Source: Apus apus
Taxonomy: Eukaryota; Chordata; Aves; Apodiformes; Apodidae
Direction of reading: 5' to 3'
NCBI RefSeq assembly: GCF_020740795.1
Contig: NC_067304.1
Span: 1,788,056 to 1,852,055 of the forward strand
DNA length: 64,000 bases
Under the pieces are notes generated by a model that saw nothing but the letters and a program-made list of their open reading frames with translations, made no database searches and was not told where the DNA came from. Made by a program: the position numbers and the translations under genes. Positions 55,501 through 64,000 of this stretch are shown in pieces (position 1 is the stretch's first letter; each line of letters starts with the position of its first letter).

Positions 55501-57398
55501 GGTTTTTCTGGGATGTGGAGCTTTGGAAAGAATCATGGAATCATGGGATGGTTTGGGTGGGAAGGGACCTTCAAGATCATCCAGTCCCAGCCCCCTGCAT
55601 GGGCAGGGACACCTCCCACCAGCCCAGGCTGCTCCAAGCCCCATCCAACCTGCCCTTCAACACTGCCAGGGATGGGGCAGCCACAGCTTCCCTGGGCAAC
55701 CTGGGCCAGGCTCTCACCACCCTCACACCAAAGAATTTCCTCCTCTTGTCCAACCTCAAGCTCCTCCTTGGGAACAGCATCCCTGGGGAATGTGTGTCCC
55801 ATGGGAGCAGAGCCCGACTCCCCCTGGCTCCAACCTCCTCTCAGGCAGTTCCAGAGCCAGCAGGTCTCCCCTCACCCTCCTTGTCTCCAGGCTCAACACC
55901 TCCAGGCTCCTCAGCTGCTCCTCAGAGGTTCTCCAGCCCCTTCTCTTTGTTCTCCAGCCCCTTATCCTTGTTCTCCAGCCCCTTCTCCTTGTTCTCCAGC
56001 CCCTTATCCTTGTTCTCCAGACCCTTCCCCTTGTTCTCCAGACCCTTCCCCAGCTCTGTTCCCCTTCTCTGGACACTGGGAAATGAGGTAATTCTGGAGT
56101 GGTGGTTGGTCCACAGAGGGGAAAGTCAAGGTCAAACTGGTGGCCAGGAGGTGGTGGTGGGTTTTGTAGCAAAATCCCTGGGTGGAAAGGGAAGCCCCAT
56201 GGGTTCTCAGGTGGATCAGGAGCTACCTGAAGGCTCCTTGCCTGGAAACCAGGTCCTGGCACATGAGTATTGTGACTCAGAACTCCAATCAATGTTAATT
56301 AATTCAATGATAAGGAATGAGAGGGGGAGAGAGAGGGAGACAAGAAAAAACCCTGCAGGATATTAATCCTCCAGGCTTGGCTTTGGGACACCTGCCTGCA
56401 GGTTGGCTTGGGAAGGGTTGGTCCAGAGCAGCTTTCCAGGAGGACAGGGCTGCTGAATTTCCTCTCCTCCTCATTTTTAACCCTCAAAATCTCCCTGACT
56501 CCACGTGTGGTTTCTCTTGGTGAATTGTTTTCCAAGTTTCTACCTTTTTTCCATCTTTTTGATTTTTCCCCTTTATTCGGTTCTTGTGAGACCCCTCTGG
56601 GAGAGCTGGGGCCAGTTGTGGAGCCCCCAACGTAAGGAGGACACGGAGCTCCTGGAGAGAGTCCAGAGGAGGCCACGGAGATGATGGGAGGGCTGGAGCA
56701 GCTCTGCTCTGGAGACAGGCTGGGAGAGTTGGGGTGTCCAGCCTGGAGAAGAGAAGGCTCCAGGGAGACCTTAGAGCACCTTCCAGTGCCTGAAGGGGCT
56801 CCAGGAAAGCTGGGGAGGGGCTTGGGACAAGGGCAGGGAGGGATGGGATGAGGGGGATGGATGAAGAGTGGAAGAGGGAGCTTGAGGTTGGACATGAGGA
56901 GGAAATTCTTTGGTGTGAGGATGGTGAGACCCTGGCCCAGGTTGCCCAGGGAAGCTGTGGCTGCCCCATCCCTGGCAGTGTTGAAGGGCAGGTTGGATGG
57001 GGCTTGGAGCAGCCTGGGCTGGTGGGAGGTGTCCCTGCCCATGCAGGGGGTTGGTTCTGGATGATCTTGAAGGTCCCTTCCCAGCCAAACCACTCCATGA
57101 TTCCATGTTTCTATCATCTCTGGGTCCATTCTGAGGCTTTATCTCCCTGCTTTGCTGGTGCCAGGGCAGCCTTCATCCCCCTGCAGGAGGTGGCTTCGCT
57201 GGGTGGTTTCTCTGTTCCCTGCACCCTGCAAAGTTTGTTCCCCCTGGTTCCTGAGCCTCCCTCCCCCGTTTCCCCCCAGCCAGCAGATGGGAGCAGGATC
57301 CAATGGTGTGTTTAACACTCGTGTCTTTCCTTGCAGACACCTGCCAAGATGTCCTCTCCTCCAGTTACCCCCAGGGTGAGGTGGTCACCTTCTCCTGA
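34942..57398 (+). CDS. KCNC4: KCNC4 (Kv3.4) voltage-gated potassium channel, 4 coding exons
   Basis: Coding exons are 34942-35592, 40473-41409, 42885-43070 and 57337-57398. They total 1836 nt, giving 611 residues plus TGA, and all junctions are GT/AG and in frame. Order: N-terminal inactivation ball ([16 protein letters not shown]), T1 domain (from about residue 37, [14 protein letters not shown]), acidic and Gly-rich linker, S1-S3, S4 (from about residue 336, [15 protein letters not shown]), S5, filter TLGYGD at 427-432, S6 with PVP at 458-460, and a long tail. As known for Kv3.4, it forms tetramers giving fast, high-threshold A-type current in neurons and muscle. The ball's Cys6 and nearby serines, which tune inactivation by oxidation and phosphorylation, are present. 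Shaw-family identity is certain. Assignment to Kv3.4 rests on the N terminus and on synteny. Confidence 0.97.
38530..38890 (-). mobile_element. CR1 LINE fragment (KCNC4 intron 1)
   Basis: The + strand opens GGTTTGGCTTGGAAGGGACC, then TTCAAGATCATCCAG. It runs to GGAGCCTTCTCTTCTCCAGG at about 38878. Confidence 0.93.
39592..39873 (-). mobile_element. CR1 LINE fragment (second subfamily)
   Basis: It opens GATTCATGGGATCGTTCTGG and contains CCCCACGTCCCTCAGCACC and a CAACTTGAGGCCATTTCCTC block. It matches the type at 44015 and 54240. Confidence 0.9.
40473..41409 (+). CDS. KCNC4: KCNC4 coding exon 2, channel core (residues 218-529)
   Basis: The acceptor is TACTGTTGCAG and the donor is GTGAGA at 41410, phase 1. 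It encodes S1 ([20 protein letters not shown]), an S1-S2 loop with NVT and NTT sequons, S2 ([19 protein letters not shown]), S3 ([18 protein letters not shown]), S4, S5 ([19 protein letters not shown]), the pore helix and filter ([12 protein letters not shown]), S6 ([17 protein letters not shown]) and the proximal tail with [15 protein letters not shown]. No disruption is seen. Confidence 0.98.
42885..43070 (+). CDS. KCNC4: KCNC4 coding exon 3, C-terminal tail (residues 530-591)
   Basis: The acceptor is CTTCTTGCAG and the donor is GTATGG at 43071, phase 1 at both ends. It encodes [20 protein letters not shown] and [20 protein letters not shown], matching the Kv3 tail. Confidence 0.95.
44015..44282 (+). 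mobile_element. CR1 LINE 3' portion (second subfamily)
   Basis: It begins GATGGCCTCAAGTTGTGCCA, includes GAAAGGGTTGTCAGGCCCTG and ends TTTTCCAACCAAAAGGTTTC plus TATGATGAG. Confidence 0.9.
44815..44915 (+). mobile_element. CR1 3'-tail fragment
   Basis: It contains TTGGTAGAGTTGGGTTCATG, then GTTGGACTCGATGATCTTAA and AACAACTCTGTGATCTC. Confidence 0.85.
45985..46262 (+). mobile_element. CR1 LINE 3' portion, composite
   Basis: It begins GATCCAGTGCCTGAAGGAGC and continues with GTGGAGTCCCCATCCCTGGA. It ends AGGTCTTTCCAACCAGGAGG plus ATTCTTTGTG. Confidence 0.9.
47673..47914 (+). CDS. Possible alternative KCNC4 terminal exon
   Basis: A good acceptor (CACCTTGTTTTCAG, AG at 47671-47672) would join in the correct phase to exon 3. 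The result reads G-N-F-I-G at the start and PPPTLFFPP soon after, and ends at TAA (47912-47914). An AATAAA follows at 48015-48020. Human Kv3.4 has an alternative C terminus which, as I recall it, starts GTFV and contains PPTAGTLFLP. The resemblance is short and the ORF is longer than that form, so this is a weak inference. Confidence 0.2.
48485..48912 (+). mobile_element. CR1 LINE 3' portion
   Basis: It runs from GATGGGAGGGCTGGAGCAGC to GAAGGTCCCCTCCACACCAA and a degraded tail TTCCATGATCCCGTGACTC. Confidence 0.94.
49791..50142. repeat. Minisatellite of ATGGGATG / ATGAGATG units
   Basis: About 350 bp is built from GATGG, GATGA and GATGGGATGG submotifs. The minus strand gives Ser/His/Pro/Ile-rich false ORFs. 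It lies in KCNC4 intron 3. Confidence 0.96.
52514..52553. repeat. (TA)n tract
   Basis: About 40 bp of TATATA with two TTTA/AAAT interruptions forms a near-palindromic AT tract in an otherwise GC-rich intron. Confidence 0.93.
52695..52925 (-). mobile_element. CR1 LINE fragment
   Basis: The + strand opens TTTGGGTTGGAAGGGACCTT. It ends in the TCCTCGTGTCCAACCTCAAG block, where it is truncated. Confidence 0.93.
53845..54505 (+). mobile_element. CR1 LINE 3' portion with longer 5' reach
   Basis: It begins GTGCCCAGGTGGCCAAGAGG, part of the coding region (ORF2 C terminus), and continues with AAGAAGGACATTGAGGGGCT. It ends CAGCCCAAACGATTCCATGA plus TTCTCTGAA. The ORF is broken. Confidence 0.93.
55198..55236. 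repeat. (GGA)n trinucleotide repeat
   Basis: About 13 units of GGA with one AAG interruption. Confidence 0.93.
55530..56080 (-). mobile_element. CR1 composite with internal 21-bp expansion
   Basis: Up to about 55765 it is the common CR1 type, opening AATCATGGAATCATGGGATG. After a break near 55770 it continues as the second subfamily (GGCTCAACACCTCCAGGCTC). Within that lies a tandem array at 55929-56051 of about six units of TTCTCCAGCCCCTT[C/A]TCCTTG. Confidence 0.88.
55929..56051. repeat. 21-bp tandem repeat inside CR1
   Basis: About six units of TTCTCCAGCCCCTTATCCTTG, with AGCCCC drifting to AGACCC at the right end. The array derives from the CR1 CTCCAGCCCCT segment. Confidence 0.92.
56605..57112 (+). 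mobile_element. CR1 LINE 3' portion
   Basis: It begins TTGTGGAGCCCCCAACGTAA. It ends ACCACTCCATGATTCCATG, about 225 bp before the last KCNC4 coding exon. Confidence 0.94.
57337..57398 (+). CDS. KCNC4: KCNC4 terminal coding exon (residues 592-611)
   Basis: The acceptor is TTTCCTTGCAG. Joined in phase 1 to exon 3 it reads [10 protein letters not shown] then [10 protein letters not shown], and stops at TGA 57396-57398. The RKD-x-C start resembles the Kv3.1b tail (RKDLCKES). As I recall, one Kv3.4 isoform ends with a similar TCQDALSS stretch. Confidence 0.85.
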
Positions 57399-57431
57399 GC
57401 CCTGGCTGGATGCAGACGGTGCCCTGGCGAG

Positions 57432-58046
57432 GGATGCTCTTCCCCAGGGATGCTTTTCCTGAGGGATGCCTTCTCCAAGGGATGCTCTCCACAAGGGATG
57501 CCTTCTCCAAGGTGGAGGGATATGTACCCTGAGGGAGGATACGTACCCTGAGGGATGCAGTCCCTGAGGCAGAGGGACATGTTCCCCAAGGGATGTGTTC
57601 CCCACCCAAGGGATGTGTTCCCAACCCAAGGGAGGTGTTCCTCCAGGGATGCTCTCCCTGAGGCCAAGGGATGCTCTTCCTAAAGCTGAGCAAAGCATCC
57701 CCCAGGGATGCTCTTCCCAAAGTGTAGGGATGTTCTCCCCAAAGCCCAGGAATGCTTTCCCCAGGACTGGGACATGCATTTCCCCAAGGATGCTCTTCCC
57801 AAAGCAGAGAGATGCTCTCCCAGAAGCCCAGGGATGATCTCCCAGAAGCTGGGACACCCATTCCCCCAGGGATGCCCTCCCCAAAGTCCAGGGATGGTCT
57901 CCTGGAGGCTGAGGGATGCTGTTCCCAGGGCTGGGACACCCATTCCCCAGGGATGCTGCTCCCAAGGCTGGGACACCCATTCCCCAGGGATGCTGCTCCC
58001 AGGGCTGGGACACCCATTCCCCAGGGATGCTCTCCCCAGGGAGCTG
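57432..58046. repeat. Degenerate minisatellite in KCNC4 3'UTR
   Basis: Units of CCCCAGGGATGCTCTTCCCA and CCCAAGGCTGGGACACCCATT type recur, with the cleanest ~35-bp copies at about 57905-58030. It starts about 34 nt after the stop codon. Confidence 0.9.
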
Positions 58047-58698
58047 CCCTTGCCCACCACAGCACCCACTGTCCCAGTTGCCAGCACCACGACTGGGAGG
58101 GGTGTGTGTGTGGGGGTGTTTAGCAGCCAGGACCCCCCCCCAAGAGGTGCCACAGGGCAGCGGGGCTGGGAGGGGAGGTCGGGGTGCCAGGGGTGTCCCC
58201 TCCCTTCCTGCTGCCACCCCTGCCACGTCTCCCCTGTGCACCCTGGGCTGTCCCTGTCCCCACGCTTGCAGAATCTCCTCGCCCCTCTGGAGCCCCCCCA
58301 GCTGCTCCCCCCCCCCCCCAGTCCCGGCCATCTTGGCTCCTTGGCTCCATCCATGCTCTGACCCCCCTCCCCAACCTCAAACAGCCACTGTGGGGACCCT
58401 TCTCCAGGGATTTGAAGGCTCCCTCGGAGGTGCCACCAGCGGGTGGCCGCCCTGTCCCCCCCCACTTGTGGGTGCAGACCCTGCGTGGATTGGGGAGGGC
58501 ATGAGTGGGCGGGTTTGGGGGAGCATGGGGACGGGGATGGGAAGCACTGGGGGGTGGGGTGGGACGTGGTGGGGTGAACTCAGCTGCCCTGGCAGGGTCA
58601 GTGTCCTTCTAACGCTGTTCCATATCTCCATGACCAAGGCAATACCAGCCCCGTGTCCGTCTGTCCGTGCGCATGCCTGTCCAACCTCCCACGGCTCC

Positions 58699-58704
58699 AA
58701 TAAA
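58699..58704 (+). terminator. KCNC4: KCNC4 poly(A) signal AATAAA
   Basis: AATAAA lies in GGCTCCAATAAAGACACCC. It is the first consensus hexamer after the last coding exon. Confidence 0.65.
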
Positions 58705-58725
58705 GACACCCACGGGCTGACTCAG

Positions 58726-61470
58726 CTCCCAGACCCCTCTGGCCTCCCTCTTTCCTCGCCCCCAGTTCCCTGGGTGCCCACAACCCCTGTCCTGCTCACG
58801 GGCGTCACCACCTGCCCGGGGATTTTGGCCGAGCGGTGGCACGGCCGGGACGTGGCGGCTCAGCTCCCGGTTTCCTGGTGCAGTTGGGATGGGATCCCAC
58901 TGGAAGAGCTGGTTCCAGCATCCACAGGCTGGCCCTGTGTGGGAGGGAAGGCGCTGCAGGCCCTGCCTGCTCCCAGGAGCAAAGGGGAACTCGTCAGCCT
59001 GAGGTGCCATCCTTAGGTTTCAGAGTGAACGGCGCGGGGAGGTGTCGGGGCAGCGCCCAGCAAAGGGCACCCGACTGCTCCAGGGCTGAGGATCTCACAC
59101 CCCCTGGGGATTTCGGGTGAGCCCAGGGTCTCCTTTTCATCAGCTCCGAGGAGGTTTAACCCCCCTGCCCCTCTCAAGGTGCAGCGTGAGCCCCTCGGAG
59201 GGAGCCGGCACCGCTCAGCTCACTGCTGCCGTGAGTTGGAGGGGCCTCAGTTGGCACCTCCAGGATGGAGGGTCTGGGGGCTTTTGACCTGTTGCTAACC
59301 CACCCCAGGGGCAGGAGGTCTTTTATTTGAGACCAGTGACCTGGGGGGAGGCCAGGCCAGGTGACACTGGTGGGGACACACCCCCCCAAAAGCTGCCAGG
59401 AAATGGAAAATCAATCAGTGACAACTGTGAGGAAGGGGGGGGGGTGTGTGTGGGGGGGTGGTTTGGGGGCCAAAGAGCCATTATTCCTCCCAGGCCTGGA
59501 GCTGAAGGTGTCGTGGTTCTTCTCCAGCATGGCCATGGTCATGGATCCATCCAGGACCATGCTGAGGGTTTGGGTTGGTTGATCAGGGATGGGGGTTCAG
59601 GTGCTGCCCCCACCATCCCACCCTGCCCCCCCCCCACTCCCCCAGGGTCCTTTTGGGGACTGGGAAGTGCTTGGAGCATCTTGGTGGTGCTCAGGATCTG
59701 CTGGGCTGGGACCTCAAGGGGACAGGGACAGCCTGAGTCTGGGAGGTGGCTTGAAGGGACAGGGTGGTCACGTTGTGGGTGGTTGGTCCAAAGCTGGTGG
59801 GAGATGTTCCCTGTGGTGTCTCCATCCTGGAGGCACAAAAATTCATCCAGAGGAACAAAGGGGTGGCCCAGGCACCAACAATGTCCCCAGGGATCAGCAG
59901 CTCCCCCAGGACACCTCCAGGCTGCTGAGTTAGGAGAGCTCTGGACCTTTTTTTGCCCTGCAAACCCTGAGGTTTTGCAGGACCTGGTCCCTTCCCAGTG
60001 AATCCATGGTCACCAGTGGTTGCCTGAGGAGAGAGGGGACAGAGGGAGAGTCCCTGGGTCTGGTGGGACCCTCCAGGACCCTCCTCTCCTTCCTCCACCC
60101 TCTTCAGCTGCTGGTTCTGGGAGAAGAGGTGGGTCCCTCTGCACCCACCCCTGGGGCTGTGGGGTGAGGGTTAATGGCCTGAGCCTGGATTTGGGGTGGG
60201 AAGGTGGGTGTGAAATGTGTCCCAACCTTCCTGAAGCTGCATGAAGGTGGACAAGAACCAGGAAAGGTCCTTCACCCCAGGACACTGTGGGGGTGTCTGG
60301 GTGCAGAAGTGGGGTGAAGGCCCCATCCCAGGTCCCCAGCTCCTGTTCTGGATGCTCCATCATGCTGGGCATGGCTGGGCACGGCTCTGGGCATCCCAGC
60401 TTCCCAACATGGAGACACAGAGGGTTGTGGTGGGGGGGAGGGTGGAGATGGGAGAGGCCAGAACCTTTTTTGGGGAGGCCAAAACCCTTTGGGGGAAGCC
60501 CCAGGACCAGGTATGAAGGAGCAACAGCTCCTGGAGGGAGCAGGAAGCCCAAGGAGGAGCTGGAGGGCTGGCTTCTGGATGCTGCTCCATGGGCCACCAC
60601 CACGGGCCACTGTGGCCATTCCCACCAGGAATTCCCACCAGTTTTGGACCCAGGTTTCCAGCTCCCCATCAAGCAGTGGGATGCTCCTGGTTTTCCACGT
60701 CCCTGCTCCCATCCCCGTGGGCCCAGCCCAGCAGCTCCAGCAGCTCCAGCAGCTCCAGCAGCTCCAGCAGCTCCAGCAGCTCCAGCAGCTCCAGCCCAAG
60801 GGATTTCATTAGTGCTGCTGCTCCTTTAGAGCCACCAGCTTTGGATTCAGGCACTTTTGGCAGAACTTCCCTCCTGGCCCACGTTCCTTGGCTCTCCATC
60901 CTTCTGGATATAAATCCAGCACCAGTTAAGTGGGAGGAGGGGGACAAGGGACAAGGATGGAGCCTGGCACAGCCTTACAACCCTCCCCCCCTTCCTTAAT
61001 TTCATTTCCCAAACAAAATCCACCCTTTCCACCACCCCCAGGGACATTTTGGACACCTTCTCCTTTCTTCTGGAAGCCAAGGAATGACCAAGCAGGGACA
61101 GAGGCACCTGAGGACACTCAGCAGGGCTGGGGACAAGAAGGGAGGAGAAGGGGGGGACAACAACAACAGGGACACGGTGACAACATCCCTGGCCTCAGGG
61201 CTGGGCTGGGCTGGTCCATCGGGTGCACTGAAAGGAATTTTAATCAGGGAAGGCTGGTGCTGCCCAGAGACACCAGGCAGAGGTTCCGTGGCCACGGGCC
61301 AAGGTGGTGGGAACAGGATTTTTAATTTAGGAAAGAGCTGCTGGGGGTGGGAATGGCAGCAGCTCCTCCTGGGAAGCTGCCAGGGATCATGGAGGGAGCA
61401 GAGCTGGGCTGGGAGAGGGGATTTCCCCCCCAACTCCTCACCCCCTGGAGCCAGGTCACCCTTTGGGGTG
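58726..61470. other. Intergenic, mainly unique
   Basis: No supported exon was found. Sequence at about 58800-59230 is somewhat CpG-richer than its flanks. Polyguanine and (GT)n-like runs lie near 59435-59465. Confidence 0.5.
60729..60795. repeat. 9-bp tandem repeat CAGCAGCTC
   Basis: About seven perfect units encode QQL or poly-Ser in false frames. It is probably noncoding. Confidence 0.93.
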
Positions 61471-61477
61471 ATCATAT

Positions 61478-61900
61478 GAAGATGCTGGGAGGGCTGGAGC
61501 AGCTCTGCTCTGGAGCCAGGCTGGGAGAGTTGGGGTGTTCAGCCTGGAGAAGAGAAGGCTCCAGGGAGACCTTAGAGCACCTTCCAGTGCCTGAAGGGGC
61601 TCCAGGAAAGCTGGGGAGGGACTTGGGACAAGGGCAGGGAGGGATGGGATGAGGGGGATGGATGAAAAGTGAGAGAGGGAGATGGAGGTTGGAGATGAGG
61701 AGGAAATTCTTTGGTGTGAGGGTGGTGAGAGCCTGGCCCAGGTTGCCCAGGGAAGCTGTGGCTGCCCCATCCCTGGCAGTGTTGAAGGGCAGGTTGGATG
61801 GGGCTTGGAGCAGCCTGGGCTGGTGGGAGGTGTCCCTGCCCATGCAGGGGGTTGGATCTAGATGATCTTGAAGGTCCCTTCAACCCAAACCAGGCTGGGA
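61478..61900 (+). mobile_element. CR1 LINE 3' portion
   Basis: It begins GCTGGGAGGGCTGGAGCAGC. It ends GAAGGTCCCTTCAACCCAAA plus CCAGGCTGGGATTCAG. Confidence 0.94.
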
Positions 61901-62610
61901 TTCAGTGTTTCTGGAAGGGGAGGCTCCCCAGGAACCAGGTGCATCTCCTCCTTCCCACTGAACACCTGTGGAAAGAGGAGCCAGTTGTTTTCCTGCCCTA
62001 ATCCTGCTCTTAATTGAGGATCCCTGTGCTTGCCCCTGCCTGGAGCAGCCTGAGCTGGAGCTGGGAACACTGGAGAGGTTATAAACCCACCCAGAGGAGG
62101 TCCTGGTGATGCTCAGGGGCTGGTTCTGCTGCTGGTGCCTTTGGAGCAGGGATGGAGAAGGTAAGAGAAGCAAAGCAAGGAGCTGCTTTGCTCTGTTTGG
62201 GGTTGGTGGGACCCTCCAAAGCCCCTGGTTTGCTGGGGGTGGAAACCCCCTCCCCAGGCTTGGTGCCATCACCTCTTTGCAGCCCAGTTTCTCTCCAGTT
62301 CCCTGCGAGTTCCAGAGCAACTGGAACCAGTTTGCTGCTGGGAAGAAGGGTTCAAGGTTTCTCCCAGGTGGTCTCTGGGGTCTGTCCCAGTATCTTGGCT
62401 CAGCTCTGCCTGGGAAACCACTGGGGTGTGCCTGGGGTGCTGAGCCTGATACTGGGGATGGGCTGGATGGAGCTCCTTGGAAATGTCCAAGCCCAGAGCT
62501 TGGCTGTTGTCCCCAGCTGCTGCACCCTAGCCTGTCCCCTCCCTGGGGGTGACACTCTGAGCAGGGCTGGCCCTGAGGGGCTGGGAACAGTGATGCTGAA
62601 CAACGTGGCC

Positions 62611-63545
62611 ATAGAATCCTAGAATCCCAGGGGTTGGAAGGGACCTGGAAAGACCACCCAGCCCAACCCCCCTGCCAGAGCAGGGTCACCCAGAGCACAT
62701 CACACAGGAACGTGTCCAGGGGGGTTGGAATGTCTGCAGAGAAGGAGACTCCCCAGCCTCTCTGGGCAGCCTGGCCCAGGGCTCTGTCACTCTCACAGTA
62801 AAAAATTTTTTTCTGATATTCACCTTAAACCTCCTGTGCTCCAATTTGTATCCATTACTCCTTGTCCTATCACTGGTCACCACTGAAAAAAGCTGAACTC
62901 CATCTTCTTGACACTCACCCTTTACGTATCTGTAACCATGGATGAGGTCACCCCTCAGTCTCCTCTGCTCCAAGCTCAAGAGCCCCAGCTCCCTCAGCCT
63001 TTCCTCACCAGGGAGATGTTCCACTCCCTCCATCATCTCTGTGGCTCTGCCCTGGACTCTTTCCAGCAGCTCCCTGTCCTTCCTGAACTGAGGGGCCCAG
63101 AACTGGACACAACATTCCAGATGTGGCCTCACCAAGGCAGAACAGAGGGGGAGGAGAACCTCCCTTGACCTACTAACCACCCCCTTTCTAACTCACCCCA
63201 GGATCCATTGGCCTTCTTGGCCACCAGGGCACATGGCTGCTCATGGTCATCCTCCTGTCCACCAGGACCCCCAGGTCCCTTTCTCCTACCCTGCTCTCCA
63301 GCAGCTCATCCCTCAACCTGTACTGGTCCATGGGGTTGTTCTTCCCCAGATGCAAGACTCTGCACTTGCCCTGGTGGAACTTCATGAGGTTTCTCCCCAC
63401 CCAACTCTCCAGCCTGTCCAGGTCTCCCTGAATGGCAGCACAACCCCCTGGTGTGCCAGCCACTCCTCCCAGCTTGGTGTCATCAGCAAACTTGCTGAGG
63501 GTACATTCTGTCCCCTCAACCCAGTTCCCAACCACTTCATCTGAC
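62611..63545 (-). mobile_element. CR1 LINE, longest copy, RT C-terminal half
   Basis: The 3' tail is at 62611 (ATAGAATCCTAGAATCCCAG). The minus strand encodes the RT catalytic FADD motif (TLSKFADDTKLGGVA) at about 63510-63460, the KCRVLHLGKNNPMDQ block, and [14 protein letters not shown] toward the C terminus. Stops and frameshifts show it is inactive, and it is 5' truncated near 63545. It is a close relative of the 1-598 copy, in the same orientation. Confidence 0.95.
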
Positions 63546-63633
63546 GAATTCCAAACTGGTGCCCAGAACTGGTTGGGGTTGTTTTGGTTTTTAACCACCA
63601 AGGGATGAGACTTGCAGCCTGTTTTGGGGGGGA

Positions 63634-63885
63634 TTTATTTGATTGCTGTTCAGAGCCAAAGGCTTTAATTCTTCCCTTCTTCCAGCTTCTGGAAATCACA
63701 AAAATTGACATAAAATGTTCTTCCCCCCCCCCCTCCTTTTTCTCCCATCATGGGTGGAAGAGGCCAGGTCAGGAGGGGAGGGTGTCCCTGGGGGTGCTGG
63801 GGATGCCTGAGGGTCCCCAAGGTGCTTGAGCCCCACCCTGAGGCAGCAACAAGAAGCCCTGCAGCAAGTTCTCCACGTCCTCATC
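63634..63885 (-). CDS. Possible terminal exon and 3'UTR of an unidentified minus-strand gene
   Basis: On the minus strand an acceptor-like GAATTTTTCTAG precedes 63885. An open frame then begins DEDVENLLQGFLLLPQG. It runs 38 codons to TGA at 63771-63769. Downstream is AT-rich 3'UTR-like sequence and AATAAA at 63639-63634. The combination looks like the 3' end of a gene lying to the right. I do not recognise the peptide. Confidence 0.33.
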
Positions 63886-64000
63886 CTAGAAAAATTCACC
63901 TGAAATGGTTTTTTTTTCTTGGGAAATTGGCTTTTCCTGCTTTGGGCAGGGAAGAGGGGACCTGAAACTTCTGACTGGGGTGGCATCTCTCCTGCTTCTC

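Larger units (their letters stand above)
43071..57336 (+). other. KCNC4: KCNC4 intron 3 (~14.3 kb)
   Basis: This long last intron is filled with CR1 copies and minisatellites. It also has a possible alternative terminal exon at 47673. Unique stretches such as 46270-47660 and 50150-52500 show no other supported exon. Confidence 0.8.
57399..58725 (+). other. KCNC4: KCNC4 3'UTR
   Basis: It runs from the stop to just past the AATAAA at 58699. The first 650 nt is a degenerate minisatellite. The remainder is unique GC-rich sequence. Confidence 0.65.

Noticed and set aside
60287-60829. Gln/Leu or poly-Ser coding repeat
   Set aside because: The 9-bp CAGCAGCTC array gives open frames in several phases but there is no exon structure or recognisable flanking protein.
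62611-63545. Endogenous retrovirus reverse transcriptase
   Set aside because: The FADD motif context, the CR1-type 3' tail and the lack of LTRs, gag or protease identify a LINE rather than a retrovirus.

Overview
The window is bird nuclear DNA. It contains about 25 truncated CR1 (chicken repeat 1) LINE copies, including reverse-transcriptase fragments, and it is GC-rich with many minisatellites and short introns, as is typical of an avian microchromosome. The gene order SLC6A17 then KCNC4, both on the + strand, matches human 1p13.3. Chicken chromosome 26 is my guess from memory for the orthologous location. I found no sign of prokaryotic, phage, plasmid or CRISPR content.

Layout. 1-598 is the tail half of a minus-strand CR1. 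1124-2180 is a minisatellite of about 17 units of about 62 bp. 2280-2846 is the likely SLC6A17 promoter and noncoding exon 1. 2847 to about 11 kb is SLC6A17 intron 1, which holds another minisatellite, a tetranucleotide repeat and a perfect RFX-type X-box. 11060-23845 holds eleven coding exons of SLC6A17. They join in frame with consensus GT/AG junctions into 727 residues, the human length. 23846 to about 28.9 kb is the presumed 3'UTR, with a polypurine tract of about 920 bp. 28.9-33.4 kb is intergenic. 33.4-34.9 kb is the GC-rich KCNC4 promoter and 5'UTR, with GC boxes and a TATA box. KCNC4 (Kv3.4) coding exons are at 34942, 40473, 42885 and 57337. They join into a 611-residue protein, and the last intron is about 14 kb. 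The KCNC4 3'UTR ends near an AATAAA at 58699. 58.7-62.6 kb appears intergenic. 62.6-63.5 kb is a second minus-strand CR1 closely matching the one at the left edge. The last 400 bp may be the 3' end of an unidentified minus-strand gene.

Function. The two genes are neuronal neighbours rather than parts of a pathway. SLC6A17 (NTT4) is a synaptic-vesicle neutral amino-acid transporter of the sodium neurotransmitter symporter family. KCNC4 (Kv3.4) is a fast A-type potassium channel subunit with an N-terminal inactivation ball. I see no wholly new system. The points most worth checking are regulatory or structural: embedded poly(A) hexamers in the polypurine 3'UTR, a possible alternative KCNC4 terminal exon, the X-box, a bZIP-site cluster, a hidden minus-strand 3' end, and expanded minisatellites next to both genes' functional edges.
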